Assembly: GCA_022559845.1 (NCBI GenBank)
Contig: CM040120.1
Coordinates: forward strand, 163,414,334-163,478,333
Origin: Amorphophallus konjac
Lineage: Eukaryota > Streptophyta > Magnoliopsida > Alismatales > Araceae
DNA: 64,000 nt
Reading direction: 5' to 3'
Shown: positions 35,230 to 45,189 of the stretch, piece by piece
Position numbering within the stretch: position 1 is the stretch's first letter
Layout: each line of letters opens with the position of its first letter
Notes under the pieces: model-generated
What the model was told of the DNA's origin: nothing
Database searches by the model: none
The model's input: the letters and a program-made list of their open reading frames with translations, nothing else
Made by a program: the position numbers and the translations under genes

Positions 35230-36747
35230 TTGCTAAAGGCGGGGGTCAAATTCGATTGGAATCAAGATTGTCAAAAGGCCTACGAGGACCTAAAGGAATA
35301 TTTATCAAATCCCTCGGTTTTGCAACCTCCTATCCCTGGGAAACCCCTAATCCTATACATCTCGGTCATTGAGGACTCCCTAGGGGTGGTTTTAGCACAA
35401 GTAGAGGATGAAGGGAAAGAGCAGGCAGCTTATTACCTCTCTAGGTTATTCAACCCGGCTGAGGCTAAATATACCGCTATGGAGAAGACTTATGGCGCCT
35501 TAGTGTGGGTAGCTCAGAAGCTCAAACACTACTTCCTAGCCCACCCAGTTAGGTTGATCTCTAGAATGGACCCGATCCGCCATCTCTTAGAAAAGCCAGT
35601 CCTTTCTAGTAGGTTAGCTCACTGGCAGAGCTTCCTCTCTCAGTTCGATATCACGTTTGTCATTCAGAAGGCAGTCAAAGGATATGCCATCGCTGAGCAT
35701 CTTACCCATCTCTCGATTCCCTGCACGGACTCTATTCAGGATGACTTCCCTGATGAGCATCTTTCTGTCCTGACTCATCATCCCTTCTGGTCGCTGCACT
35801 TCGACGGTGCGCTCAATTCTCAAGGCCGAGGGATAGGCGCTGTTTTACTCACTCCGGAAGGGGTGATGATTCCTTTTACTTATCAACTTCGATGTCCTGC
35901 TACCAACAACATCACTGAGTATGAAGCTCTCCTAGACGGATTGAAGCACGCCTACCTTCTAGACGCGCGTTACTTGAATATCATAGGGGACTCTCAGCTC
36001 ATCCTGCGGCAAGTTCTGTCCACTTACCGCACCCGTGACCCTAAGCTCAAACCATATCAAGATTTGGTCACGCTCCTTGCTAGACAATTTCGCAAGCTAA
36101 TCTACATCCACACTCCCCGATCTCAAAACATTCTAGCCGATGCTTTAGCATCCCTCACTTCCTCTCTATGTTTCCCTCTCAGTCGGAGTACTGAGACTAT
36201 CGTCGTTCAGAGATTGGACGCACCCTCTCTTAGGGATCCTTGGTATGCTAACCTTAGGAAAACTGTAGAGGTGAGGGCTGAGAAGGAAGAGTTGAAGGAA
36301 GTATCTTTGATGGAGTTAGAAGAGATCCTGGAGGAGGAAGAGTTGCCTTGGTATCATGAAATTGAGTTGTTTTGCAATGATGGATCATTTCCGGAAGGGG
36401 CAAATGCCGAGCATCGCAAGTCAATAGGAAGAGTCGCCTCAAGGCATACTATCGTTGCTAAAGAACTATACAGGCACGCTACCAACGAGAAGCTCATGAG
36501 ATGCCTAGACGACGATGAAGCTTGGAAGGTGGCCGAAGCAGCCCATTCTAGTGAGTGTGGAGTTCATGTTAATGGCCAGGCTCTAGCAAAGAAAATCCTT
36601 AGGCAGGGCTACTATTGGCCCACTCTAGAGGAAGATTGCTCCCTCTATGTCCGGAGGTGTCTTAAGTGCCAACTCCACGCTGATAAGATCCATGCTCTAG
36701 CTTCATCTCTTCATCCGCTATCTGCTCCTTGGCCATTCTCTATGTAG
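35230..36747 (+). pseudogene. Tat RNase H, archaeal-type RNase H and integrase N-terminus
   Basis: 505 codons open. First comes the gypsy RNase H (LILYISVIEDSLGVVLAQVEDE, YYLSRLFNPAEAKYTAMEKT, HPVRLISRMDPIRHLL); its first catalytic Asp appears as Ser in YISVIED. Then comes the second, archaeal-type RNase H (LHFDGALNSQGRGIGAVLL, NNITEYEALLDGL, IIGDSQLILRQV, ADALASL), the defining domain of Tat elements. Last is the integrase HHCC zinc domain (HSSECGVHV, CLKCQLH). It ends at a TAG replacing Trp in SM-stop-AFDIVGP, consistent with TGG to TAG. Confidence 0.88.
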
Positions 36748-36870
36748 GCGTTCGACATTGTCGGCCCGCTCGGTGATCCCAACTCTCAGACCAAGCAAAA
36801 ATCCTTCATCCTTACCGCCACTGAGTACTTCACCAAGTGGGCTGAAGCCGAAGCATATGCGGAGATTAAA
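36748..36870 (+). pseudogene. Tat integrase core, 5' part
   Basis: AFDIVGPLGD carries the first catalytic Asp (codon 36,755-36,757), then SFILTATEYFTKWAEAEAYA. Interrupted after codon AAA at 36,870 by the nested chromovirus and continued at 42,943. The target duplication TTAAA is 36,866-36,870. Confidence 0.85.
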
Positions 36871-37352
36871 TGATGTGACACGACCCCTTGGACCTGAATT
36901 TGCAAGCAACCGGGCCGAATGGTGATATCTTCACAAGCGGGTTCACCCGCGATGCGCGCACCCGGGCCCGTAGGCGGACCGGCGATGATGGTGAGGGTCC
37001 GAAGTTGGACCTTGGAGTTCCAAGGATATGGCTGGCTGGGGATGGACCCCCAATGGGATAGGAATGCCCAACTTCAAGGGCGGCCGGCACGGCGAGGGCG
37101 TGGGATGTAGTGTCTCCCTCACAACTCACCCGCGGTGGCACTCGAATTGATGGAAAATTGGAACGAGCTCTCTCTCACTGCCGACGGCGCAACTAGAGAT
37201 AATACTAAACTAAGCAAAGGTAAGAAACCAGCAGAGGAGAGTGGTCCGAAACTCACCTGATCGGTGTGAAAACACCGATCCCGGTCGGAGACGAGGGCGA
37301 GCGGGGGAGTGTGGGTTCCCCGCACACTGCGTCGGTGTAGCTTCCCCTGTTC
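36871..37352 (-). repeat. Inverted copy of the LTR 3' end
   Basis: Reverse complement of 42,456-42,937 with the same length (482 bp). The element therefore begins TGATGTGACACGACCCC, the mirror of its other terminus. It meets the normal-orientation copy over the 3-nt overlap TTC at 37,350-37,352. Open frames in this GC-rich stretch are shadows. Confidence 0.9.
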
Positions 37353-37634
37353 CATCAATTCGAGTGCCACCGCGGGTGAGTTGTGAGGGAGACACTACAT
37401 CCCACGCCCTCGGCGTGCCGACCGCCCTTGAAGTTGGGCATCCCTATCCCATTGGGGGTCCATCCCCAGCCAGCCATATCCTTGGAACCCCATGGTCCAA
37501 CTTCGGACCCTCACCATCATCGCCGGTCCGCCTACGGGCCCGGGTGCGCGCATCGCGGGTGAACCCGCTTGTGAAGATATCGCCGTTCGGCCCGGTTGCT
37601 TGCAAATTCAGGTCCAAGGGGTCGTGTCACATCA
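37350..37634 (+). repeat. Truncated 5' LTR (last 285 bp only)
   Basis: Matches 42,653-42,937 base for base apart from scattered substitutions, and ends GTGTCACATCA. U3 and the promoter of the 5' LTR are absent, so this copy cannot drive its own expression from the left end. Confidence 0.9.
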
Positions 37635-37636
37635 AA

Positions 37637-37648
37637 TTGGTATCAGAG
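37637..37648 (+). other. Primer binding site (initiator-Met type)
   Basis: TTGGTATCAGAG two bases after the truncated 5' LTR matches the complement of the initiator-Met tRNA 3' end. Confidence 0.85.
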
Positions 37649-37773
37649 TAAGTTCTAGACTTGTCTCTACTAAGTCTTGTCCTAGGGCCATTGCATGCAT
37701 CACCCTTGTCCACCATCATGACTACCTCATACTTGGCATATTCGCCACTCTTAGGCCCATTAGAAGCCTTTGT

Positions 37774-38131
37774 GTTTGATGGATCCCGCCCTAGCATATA
37801 TCTAGAATGGGAGAAGTCCATAGACCGACACTTTGGGAGGTTCACCCTGTCAGGGCCTATCCAAGTCAACTATGCCAAGAGTTTACTCTAGCGCCAAGCT
37901 AGGAAGGAATGGGAGTACATTGTAGATTTGAGAGAAGCCAAAGGGGAAGCACCCATTGAATCTTGGGTTGAAATGAGGGCCGATCTTAGAAAGATCTACG
38001 CTCCCTGACCTTCCCACTCCTACCTTGAGAACTTTAACCTGAGGAGCACTCCCACTCCTCCTTTCTCTCCAAGTCAACCCAAGACCACCCTTAAGACCCA
38101 AACTCCACCACCCAAAGGACCCTTAGATTCA
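37774..38131 (+). pseudogene. Gag N-terminal fragment of the nested chromovirus
   Basis: MDPALAYLEWEKSIDRHF, SGPIQVNYAKSLL-stop, then KEWEYIVDLREAKGEAPIESW and ADLRKIYAP-stop-PSHSY. This resembles the Gag helix region of chromoviruses (YLEWE motif). At least two nonsense codons (about 37,888 and 38,006) separate it from the long open frame that follows in the same frame. The end of this segment (37,991-38,158) is duplicated in the start of the next frame with a 168-bp offset. Confidence 0.7.
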
Positions 38132-40486
38132 TTGGAAGAGATAAGGATTGAGATTAGGAAGATCTTCACTCCCCAACCTTCCCACTCCTACTTTGAGATC
38201 CATAACTCGAGGAGCACTCCCACTCCTCCTTTCTCCCCCAGTCAACCCAAGACCACCATTAGAGTCCAAACTTCACCACCCCGGGTACACCATGCCCCAA
38301 CTTTCATCACCCCATCCCCAAAAGACCTTCCCATTCCCTTGGAGAGTAAGACCCCCACACCCCAAAGGGATAAGATTGTAATCGAGGAACATGAGGCCTC
38401 CCCAGATTGGGAAGAAGAATACGAGTCACAATGTCATGGGTTAGGCCAAGAAGTTCCCATCCCATGTGGAAGAAGCATCATGGCTCACTCCACCCTCACC
38501 ATTCAAACCCACATAGACCCCATGTCCACCCCTCCACCTAGGCCCGTGACAGCCACCATTCCCCAACCCAAAGTTACTCACCCAATCCACCTTCCGCTTC
38601 CAACTCCTATCCTACCCAAACCTAGCCCCCCACTACTCCCACTCCCAACCCCAACCCAAGTCCGGCCTCACTCACCACCCTGGGTACACCTTACACCAAC
38701 CTTTATCATCCTGCCCTCAAAGGACCCACTCACCTCCTTGGTAGAGGAACCCATACCCGACCCCATAGTAGTGAACATTCCAGACCCAATCCCCGCCATA
38801 GAGACCACCCATGTCCAAGAAGAAGAAGAAACTTCACATGGTGGCCTTCACCTTACACCACCCTCTCTAGTTGGGACGAAGATTATCTTCGGAGAACCCC
38901 TTGTTAGTTGGCTAAAGGAGTGCCCAATTAGAGAGATCACAACCCATGTTTTCTCCCCCATGGAACAAAACCTTCCCATAGTTCCCTTCTCCCCCTACCA
39001 CACTACCATCCAAGCCTCCTACCAAGTAGAAACTTTAGGAGACCTCCTTCATGGCCTAGCATGGCAAGTGGAGCTGACTGGCATATTGACTGCAGTGACT
39101 GACCGATCTAGGAGCCTTAACCTTCTACACCTATGTGTCGGGTCCATCTCCTCGATATACACTGTGGGTTGCTACACTAGCGACCTTCTTTTATTCCTCC
39201 CAACACCCGAAGAGCCCGATGCTATCCGCAAATTAGAGTTGCTTATTTCAGGTAGGATGCCAAGCCCTCCATTCATGGCCAACCAACCGGCCAAGGACTT
39301 CGGTTCAATTACTTCATTTAAGGAGGAGGACTCACCATCATTTGAAGACCTTGAGGAGATAGAATACCCCTTCCTTGGTAACACATTCCATGACCCCTTT
39401 GATCCCTCCCTATGGAAGACATTGAACCCATGGGACCTAGCCGCCTTACCCACCACCCACTCCCTCCTACCCTCACCCACCATGTTGAACCCAACCCACC
39501 CATTCCACTACTTAGTTCACACTATGAGAGCCATGACCGAGGGTGACATCCACCTAGGAAATGAGGAAGTGACCTATCCCAAAATGTCCACCTTCTTGGA
39601 CCCCTTCGACCCCTATGAGTGGAAACCCCCAAATCCACCCCCACCTAAAGATGGGACCATCTTGATTGTAATGCATGTGTCACAACATTTTGCATCATGT
39701 AGTAAGGCTAGTCACGTCATTTGTGTCACATACACACTAGGTCCAGTGCACGACAGGTTTACATTTGGACAAGCTGATCTTCCCCCACTCTTCATCCGTC
39801 TCATGCATGATAGGGCCACTTGTGGCTGCCCCGGTCCACCTAAGTGCATCAATGTCCACATGGTTTCTAAGCATGATAGGTCAATTCATGGATGCCCTGG
39901 TCCTCCTAAGTCTGTCAAAACCAATCTAACACTTGATAGGGCTGAATTTGGTTGTCCAGGCCCTCCCTTCATCCCTATAGGATCATCATTCATGACATTG
40001 CATGGTAACATTCGCAAACACAACAACAAGAGCAGCAAGGTTCTTAAGGAATTAGCCGATTCCCACTGTCGCCACCAAGAAATCCATGTCGGTGATTTTG
40101 TGATGGTGAGGACTGAGATTGTCTCAAAACTGAGGTCTCGTGAAGCAGGCTCCTTTCAGGTGTTGAGGCACCTTGGCACAAATGCTTATATGTTGGACCT
40201 CCCCGATGAGTACGGAGTAAGCCCCACTTTCAATGTGGCTGACCTAGTGACCTACAAGGGTCCCACGGTGACACCCAGTGAGGAGATCCAGCCTATCCCA
40301 CCCCTTGAGAGAGCCCCCACACCAATGAGAGCTCCATCTGGCCAGAGAAACCAGCGTGATCAAGTGGAGCGGATATTAGATGAACAGATCACTACCACAC
40401 GGAGCAAGGCGTATGAGCGATATCTAGTTAGGTGGAAGGGACAACCACCTTCGGTTGACGCCTGGGTGATTCGGGAGGATCTCTAG
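38132..40486 (+). CDS. 784-codon protein: Pro-rich region, integrase C-terminus, chromodomain
   Basis: Intact 2.35-kb frame. Residues 1-270 are Pro/Thr/Ser-rich with PPFSPSQPKTT-type repeats. Residues 270-530 are of unknown type, with short acidic motifs. Around residues 560-630 there are three imperfect repeats of DRAxxGCPGPPK. Residues 640-710 form a gypsy integrase C-terminal domain (HVGDFVMVRTEI, GSFQVLRHLGTNAYMLDLP, FNVADLVTYKGP). Residues 740-784 are the start of a chromodomain (YERYLVRWKGQPPSVDAWV), running into a TAG at 40,484-40,486, beyond which QLDPDLLEQY continues in frame. No catalytic integrase, RT or protease. A long open frame in a deleted element suggests either youth or retained function. 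Start codon uncertain. Confidence 0.7.
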   Translation: MEEIRIEIRKIFTPQPSHSYFEIHNSRSTPTPPFSPSQPKTTIRVQTSPPRVHHAPTFITPSPKDLPIPLESKTPTPQRDKIVIEEHEASPDWEEEYESQCHGLGQEVPIPCGRSIMAHSTLTIQTHIDPMSTPPPRPVTATIPQPKVTHPIHLPLPTPILPKPSPPLLPLPTPTQVRPHSPPWVHLTPTFIILPSKDPLTSLVEEPIPDPIVVNIPDPIPAIETTHVQEEEETSHGGLHLTPPSLVGTKIIFGEPLVSWLKECPIREITTHVFSPMEQNLPIVPFSPYHTTIQASYQVETLGDLLHGLAWQVELTGILTAVTDRSRSLNLLHLCVGSISSIYTVGCYTSDLLLFLPTPEEPDAIRKLELLISGRMPSPPFMANQPAKDFGSITSFKEEDSPSFEDLEEIEYPFLGNTFHDPFDPSLWKTLNPWDLAALPTTHSLLPSPTMLNPTHPFHYLVHTMRAMTEGDIHLGNEEVTYPKMSTFLDPFDPYEWKPPNPPPPKDGTILIVMHVSQHFASCSKASHVICVTYTLGPVHDRFTFGQADLPPLFIRLMHDRATCGCPGPPKCINVHMVSKHDRSIHGCPGPPKSVKTNLTLDRAEFGCPGPPFIPIGSSFMTLHGNIRKHNNKSSKVLKELADSHCRHQEIHVGDFVMVRTEIVSKLRSREAGSFQVLRHLGTNAYMLDLPDEYGVSPTFNVADLVTYKGPTVTPSEEIQPIPPLERAPTPMRAPSGQRNQRDQVERILDEQITTTRSKAYERYLVRWKGQPPSVDAWVIREDL

Positions 40487-40571
40487 CAGCTTGATCCTGA
40501 CCTATTGGAGCAGTACTGCAGCAGGGAGGACCCTTACTCGACAGAGTCGAGTTCTCTGCACCCCGAGAGTA
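40487..40571 (+). other. End of chromodomain frame and presumed PPT of nested element
   Basis: In-frame sequence after the TAG still reads like the chromodomain C-terminal helix. A purine-containing stretch (CCCCGAGAGTA) sits directly before the presumed LTR start. The tract is weak, so the LTR start is approximate. Confidence 0.45.
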
Positions 40572-42937
40572 TGATGGGGACATTGCTTACCACTTCCCAT
40601 TTCTCCACGGGTCCCGTTGCTTGCCAGCTATGCGTCATCATGTTCGCGGCATTTTTTCTTAATCATGGCTTGTAATTTTTATATTTTCTCGAGTCATAAA
40701 TTATGTAATTTCCCTTTTATTGAGTCAAGTACCTAGGTTAAAGAGTCATCTACCTAGGTTAATTGTCATTAGAGTGGTTAATGAGTCAGTTGGGCCCAAT
40801 TAAGCGGGCTAGGCCCATAGGCACCCCCCTTCCCCCTTGGTTTATTGTCATTAGTCAAAAACTCAGGGTCTTTTGTTAAATTGTGGGATTCCTATAAATA
40901 GGACCCCAATCCCACCATTTGAGGCTAATGAATTATTGAGTGAAAATTATCCACAAGAATTGTGCCTCCTTCTCTCTCTAGCTCTCTCTCTATTTCTCTC
41001 TCTCTCTCTCTCTCTAAAGGGGGCGAACCCCATTCTCTCTCCTCCCCACCCCAATTTTGAAATTCACTCTCTCTCCTCCCTATTCACCTCTCATTAAGAC
41101 GCCTCCCCCTTCCCCATACCTCCCATTTAATTCCCCTCCAACCCCTAGGTGGAATCCCCTTCTCCTAGGCACCTCTCCCTCCTCCCAAGCAACCTTTCCC
41201 CTTCCCCATACAACCTTTCATTTTCCCAAGGGAGAATCTCTTCTCCCAAGCACCCCTTCCCCTCCCCAAGGTAACCCTTCCTATTCCCTAGGCCCCCATT
41301 AACCCCTCCATTAACCCACCATTCAAACCAAAGGAGAGATCTCTCCTCCCTCTCTCCTTCCCAACCCAAATTCGCAGCTCCCCCTTCCTCCACTTGCTAG
41401 ATCACCTCCCAGCCCCCTTTCTGCCCCTCCCACACCTTGAATCACCCCCTAACAGACCCCCACATAGTCAGGTGTCACCCCTACACCCATCCACCCCATT
41501 TCCCACCCCATCTACTCCGTCTCCCATCACCTTCCATCACCCTATCCATCTCAGTTCGAAGGCAGCAGTTGGAGCCCGACTTGAAGAACCTGCCCCGAGG
41601 TCATTCGGCATCGTCTGGAGGCGTACCATACATCGACGGAAAGGTCGTCAAGATAGCTTCGCAGCCGAGGTGGTCTCGCCAGCATCCGACATCCCTGCTG
41701 TCCGGAGGGTTCATTCTCGTCTGACTGCGCAACCAGGACCTGAATCAGGACCAGAGCTGCAGTGCAGAAGCTTCCACGGTCTCACCCTTCCCTTCCAAGG
41801 CGCGCCGCTTGACCGGGTCGAAGTTATACCAGTCCCCCATGCAACCCCACATGCGGAGCTTCGATTGGAGTTCGGGGCTGCCCGTTCCGAATTTTCTCCC
41901 CCAGGTGCGCTGAACAGGCTACTCAGGATCTATCCAGACCCCTCCTCACTCAACAGGCTCTCCCTCTCTTCCCCAACATCGTCTGGTACCCCCCCTGGTT
42001 TCTACTCAAAGAAGACTCTCCAGCGGACATTCTCGCCTTGGTCTCGCCACGTTCGGGCTCCGGGAGCGGTCGTGGCACCTGAATCTTTCGGCTACTGCAC
42101 CCTGGGATCAGACTGAGTCAGAGCGCAGGGATCCTGTTCCAGAGATCGCCCCAGCCGGTGACGATGTCGAAACCACCTACAGAAATTTACAGACGTGCCA
42201 GGGTCTGTCAACGATGTTTCGGCGCCAGTTTTGTTGGATTCTGAGTTCAGAGGAAGGCGTGGCAGTGTCTACATCAGCGCCCTACCCGATCATTTCAGGA
42301 CTGGGCAGACCGACCGGCACTAGCTAGTTCACCACCCCACCCCGCCTGGTCGGCTTAACGCCCCTCCCTGTGTGGAGGTAGTGTTTGTTTGTAACTGAAA
42401 TTTCCCTTTCCCTAGTCCAACCCCCCCTGCGTGGGGAGTAGTGCATGTAATATTTGAACAGGGGAAGCTACACCGACGCAGTGTGCGGGGAACCCACACT
42501 CCCCCGCTCGCCCTCGTCTCCGGCCGGGATCGGTGTCTTCACACCGATCAGGTGAGCTTCGGACCACTCTCCTCTATTGGTTTCTTACCCTTGCTTAGTT
42601 TAGTATTATCTCTAGTTGCGCCGTCGGCAGTGAGAGAGAGCTCGTCTCAATTTTCCATCAATTCGAATGCCACCGCGGGTGAGTTGTGAGGGAGACACTA
42701 CATCCCACGCCCTCGGCGTGCCGGCCGCCATTGGCGTTGGGCATCCCTATCCCATTGGGGGTCCATCCCCAGCCATCCATATCCTTGGAACCCCAAGGTC
42801 CAACTTCGGACCCTCACCATCATCGCCGGTCCGCCTACGGGCCCGGGTGCGCGCATCGCGGGTGAACCCGCTTGTGAAGATATCGCCGTTCGGCCCGGTT
42901 GCTTGCAAATTCAGGTCCAAGGGGTCGTGTCACATCA
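40572..42937 (+). repeat. 3' LTR of the nested chromovirus
   Basis: TGATGGGGACATTGC...GTGTCACATCA, about 2,366 bp. TATA box CTATAAATA at 40,892-40,900, then CT microsatellite at 40,980-41,015 and a C-rich leader. The open frame 41,394-42,116 inside it has no recognisable domain and lies in the transcribed part of the LTR. I do not call it a gene. The last 482 bp are the piece found inverted at the left end. Confidence 0.75.
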
Positions 42938-42942
42938 TTAAA

Positions 42943-43680
42943 GCTACCACGGTGTGCCGCTTCATCATGAAGAATATCATCTCGTGGTTCGGAGTGCCAA
43001 GCAGCATCGTCACCGACAACGGACCCCAGTTCATCTCTCAAGAACTTAAGGACCTGTGTAATAAGTTCAATATTGCATTGCATCATTCATCTCCATATTA
43101 CCCACAAGGCAACGGCGATGCCAAGGTCACTAATAAAACCCTTCTCAAAATCATCAAGAAAACATGCGAATCTCATAAGTTTTCCGATTGGCCAGAACAA
43201 TTAGTGGAAGCTCTATGGGCTTACCGCACCTCCGTCCGTACTCCCACGGGGCAAACCCCTTATGCTATTACCTACGGGATGGAGGCGGTGCTCCCATATG
43301 AGATCTTGATGCCTTCCCTAAGGGTGCAGCTCGATAAGGAACTTAATCTCGATGAACGTCGAGAGGCGTTGCTCGTCCAACTGGAACTCTTAGACGAGAA
43401 GAGGATGAATGCGGCCGATCATGTATCCGTTTATCAAAAGAGAGTTTTGAGTTATTTCCAAAAGAAGGTAATTGAACGCAAATTTTAAAAAGGTGATATG
43501 ATTTTGAAACGCAAATTCATACAGTCTACAGGTCCTCGGTCTAAATTGCAACCTAACTGGGAAGGGCCGTTCGTTGTCAAAGAAGCTTATCCAGGGAATG
43601 CTTACCGCTTAGTGAATGCCGAAGGTGAGGAGCTCGCTCACGCATGGAATGGGTTGTATCTTAAGCGTTTCTTTCCTTAG
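42943..43680 (+). pseudogene. Tat integrase core 3' part and C-terminus
   Basis: Resumes the Tat frame: ATTVCRFIMKNIISWFGVPS, second catalytic Asp in VTDNGPQF (43,015-43,017). The position of the third catalytic residue (QGNG-DAK-VTNK, 43,123-43,125) is Lys in place of Glu, one GAG to AAG change, with the normal 35-residue spacing from the second Asp. Then WAYRTSVRTPTGQTPYAITYG and the C-terminal domain GPFVVKEAYPGNAYRLVN, ending LYLKRFFP-stop at 43,678-43,680. A TAA at 43,486-43,488 splits it. Integration activity should be lost. Confidence 0.88.
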
Positions 43681-44429
43681 AGTCTAAACCAGTGCCACCC
43701 CGGTAGTAAGGTGTCCTTTCCATTTTTACGTGAAAGTGGACACCGAGCACGGCAATCACACACTACAGGTCCCTGGTTGGGTTTCCCACTTTGTAGACAC
43801 CGTTTTCACCTCGGCCATGCTTGGGGAAAGTCAAAGTCCCTGTCTGTTTCTCTCTTCGATTGAATCCAGGGGCAAGAGGTGAATAAGAAGGCGACAACCA
43901 ATCTAAACACCCTGACGAGAGGAGGTCTCAAATAGGGGCAGTCCGTTATGACCTGACGCCACAAGAAAAGGAAAAGAGCAAAGAAAAGGAACAATCTTCT
44001 TGACAAAAGCAAAAGTCTATTTCGAAAGTCCATCAATCATAATTCCAAAGTTCCAAGAAGAAAAAATAAAAAGCTAGGCATGGCAAGAGTGGCAGCACAG
44101 CTTCCCCGCGGGACGCATGAGCCCGGTCGTATGCGTGCCTAGAGTGGACAAAGGTTCGACGACGGACGCAAAGCTTCGGCGCAACAGACCGAATCTCTGA
44201 ATGGGTTGTCTGGAGAGGAACTCAAGTCCTGAAAACTTCTATATCTGGCCTAAGCTTACCCCCGCATTCTATTTTCCTTTTTAGGACTAAGACAAGTACC
44301 CTAGGTATGGCCTTGGCAGAAGCACAGTCATGCAAGTTAGGCCCTGGCCAGGGGTTGTCACCTCCATTGCACACCAACCTCGGAAACTCTGAACGGAATA
44401 GGGAGGACCACGTTCCTAGGGAAGTACTG
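43681..44429. other. Tat 3' non-coding region, first part
   Basis: No gene seen on either strand. GC-moderate sequence after the integrase stop, common in Tat elements before the antisense genes. Confidence 0.5.
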
Positions 44430-44583
44430 ATATTTCAAAATCCAAAAAATCAGATATTTCAAAATCAAAAAAATTCATATATTTCAAAATCTAAAAAAAT
44501 CATATATTTCAAAATCTAAAAACATCAGATATTTTCAAAATCTCACAAAAAAGTCCATATATTTGCAAAATTCCCAAAATACC
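44430..44583. repeat. Tandem repeat, about six 24-27 bp units
   Basis: Units of the form ATATTTCAAAATCNAAAAAA, the first four close to identical, the last two degenerate. AT-rich; no coding. Confidence 0.85.
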
Positions 44584-44804
44584 ATCATGTGCATCGCATG
44601 CATTGCATTATTTCCATTATATTTTTCGCCTATTTGATAAGGCTCCACCCCTTGACCAAATATCAAGAAATGGTCATTCTCTAACTTGCTTTAGGTAAGG
44701 GGTTGAGTCTAAGAACATATCTAACTTGTTTCTTGTCTAAGTGTGTGCAGAACGCAGGTTTAAGCCCAGGACTTAAAGCTTACAAATTTCTAGGTTCAGG
44801 TATG

Positions 44805-45065
44805 TAACGCTCCAGTATTAGACCGCCACATACCTTTAACGGTCATCGTTCGACCGTTACCCTCTCCCGAAGGTTGAAACTCATTGGCTCTCAGCAAAAC
44901 TCTCTCTAACACGTCCGTGATGGACCGTTATATCACTCTAACAATTGGATATTAGACCGTTACACTCTCCTGAGGACAGAACTCTTAGTTTTCTAAGTTT
45001 ATCCATTCTAACGGCTCATCGTGAGACCGTCAGACTCTTGTGGCGGTCCTTCATAGGTGCGTTAC
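44805..45065. repeat. Tat dyad cluster A (6 units)
   Basis: Units at about 44,805-44,829, 44,838-44,860, 44,907-44,931, 44,938-44,963, 45,009-45,031 and 45,040-45,065. Each is 23-26 nt with TAACGG-type left and CCGTTA-type right arms. It lies 3' of the second antisense gene. Confidence 0.8.
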
Positions 45066-45189
45066 ATCTTCCAGGAATTCTGTTTTCAAGGACATTCAGG
45101 CCAAATCAAGCAACAAACTCATGTTCCATTCAACTTGGGCACTTCCATGTCATTTCATTAAAACTCAATAAAACCTTAAACTGATTGAT

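Larger units (their letters stand above)
36871..42937 (+). mobile_element. Non-autonomous chromodomain-bearing gypsy element with inverted LTR end
   Basis: 6,067 bp, flanked by TTAAA on both sides, inserted in the Tat integrase (the frame is restored when it is removed). In order: 482 bp of inverted LTR 3' end (36,871-37,352), 285 bp of LTR 3' end in normal orientation (37,350-37,634), PBS, broken gag start, a 784-codon open frame ending in integrase C-terminus and chromodomain, and a 2.37-kb 3' LTR. No protease, RT, RNase H or integrase core. Chromodomain and PBS place it among chromoviruses (CRM, Galadriel or Reina type; unresolved). Confidence 0.85.

Noticed and set aside
36718..37651. Several open frames on both strands in GC-rich DNA
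   Set aside because: They overlap the inverted and direct LTR ends, and the same frames recur at 42.4-43.0 kb as part of the LTR.
41394..42116. 240-codon plus frame in the chromovirus 3' LTR
   Set aside because: Pro-rich without recognisable domain, located in LTR leader sequence; the open frame may follow from C-rich composition. Kept as LTR.
36871..42937. DNA transposon with long terminal inverted repeats
   Set aside because: The interior has a retrotransposon PBS, integrase C-terminus, chromodomain and a long 3' LTR; the inverted part is an LTR end.
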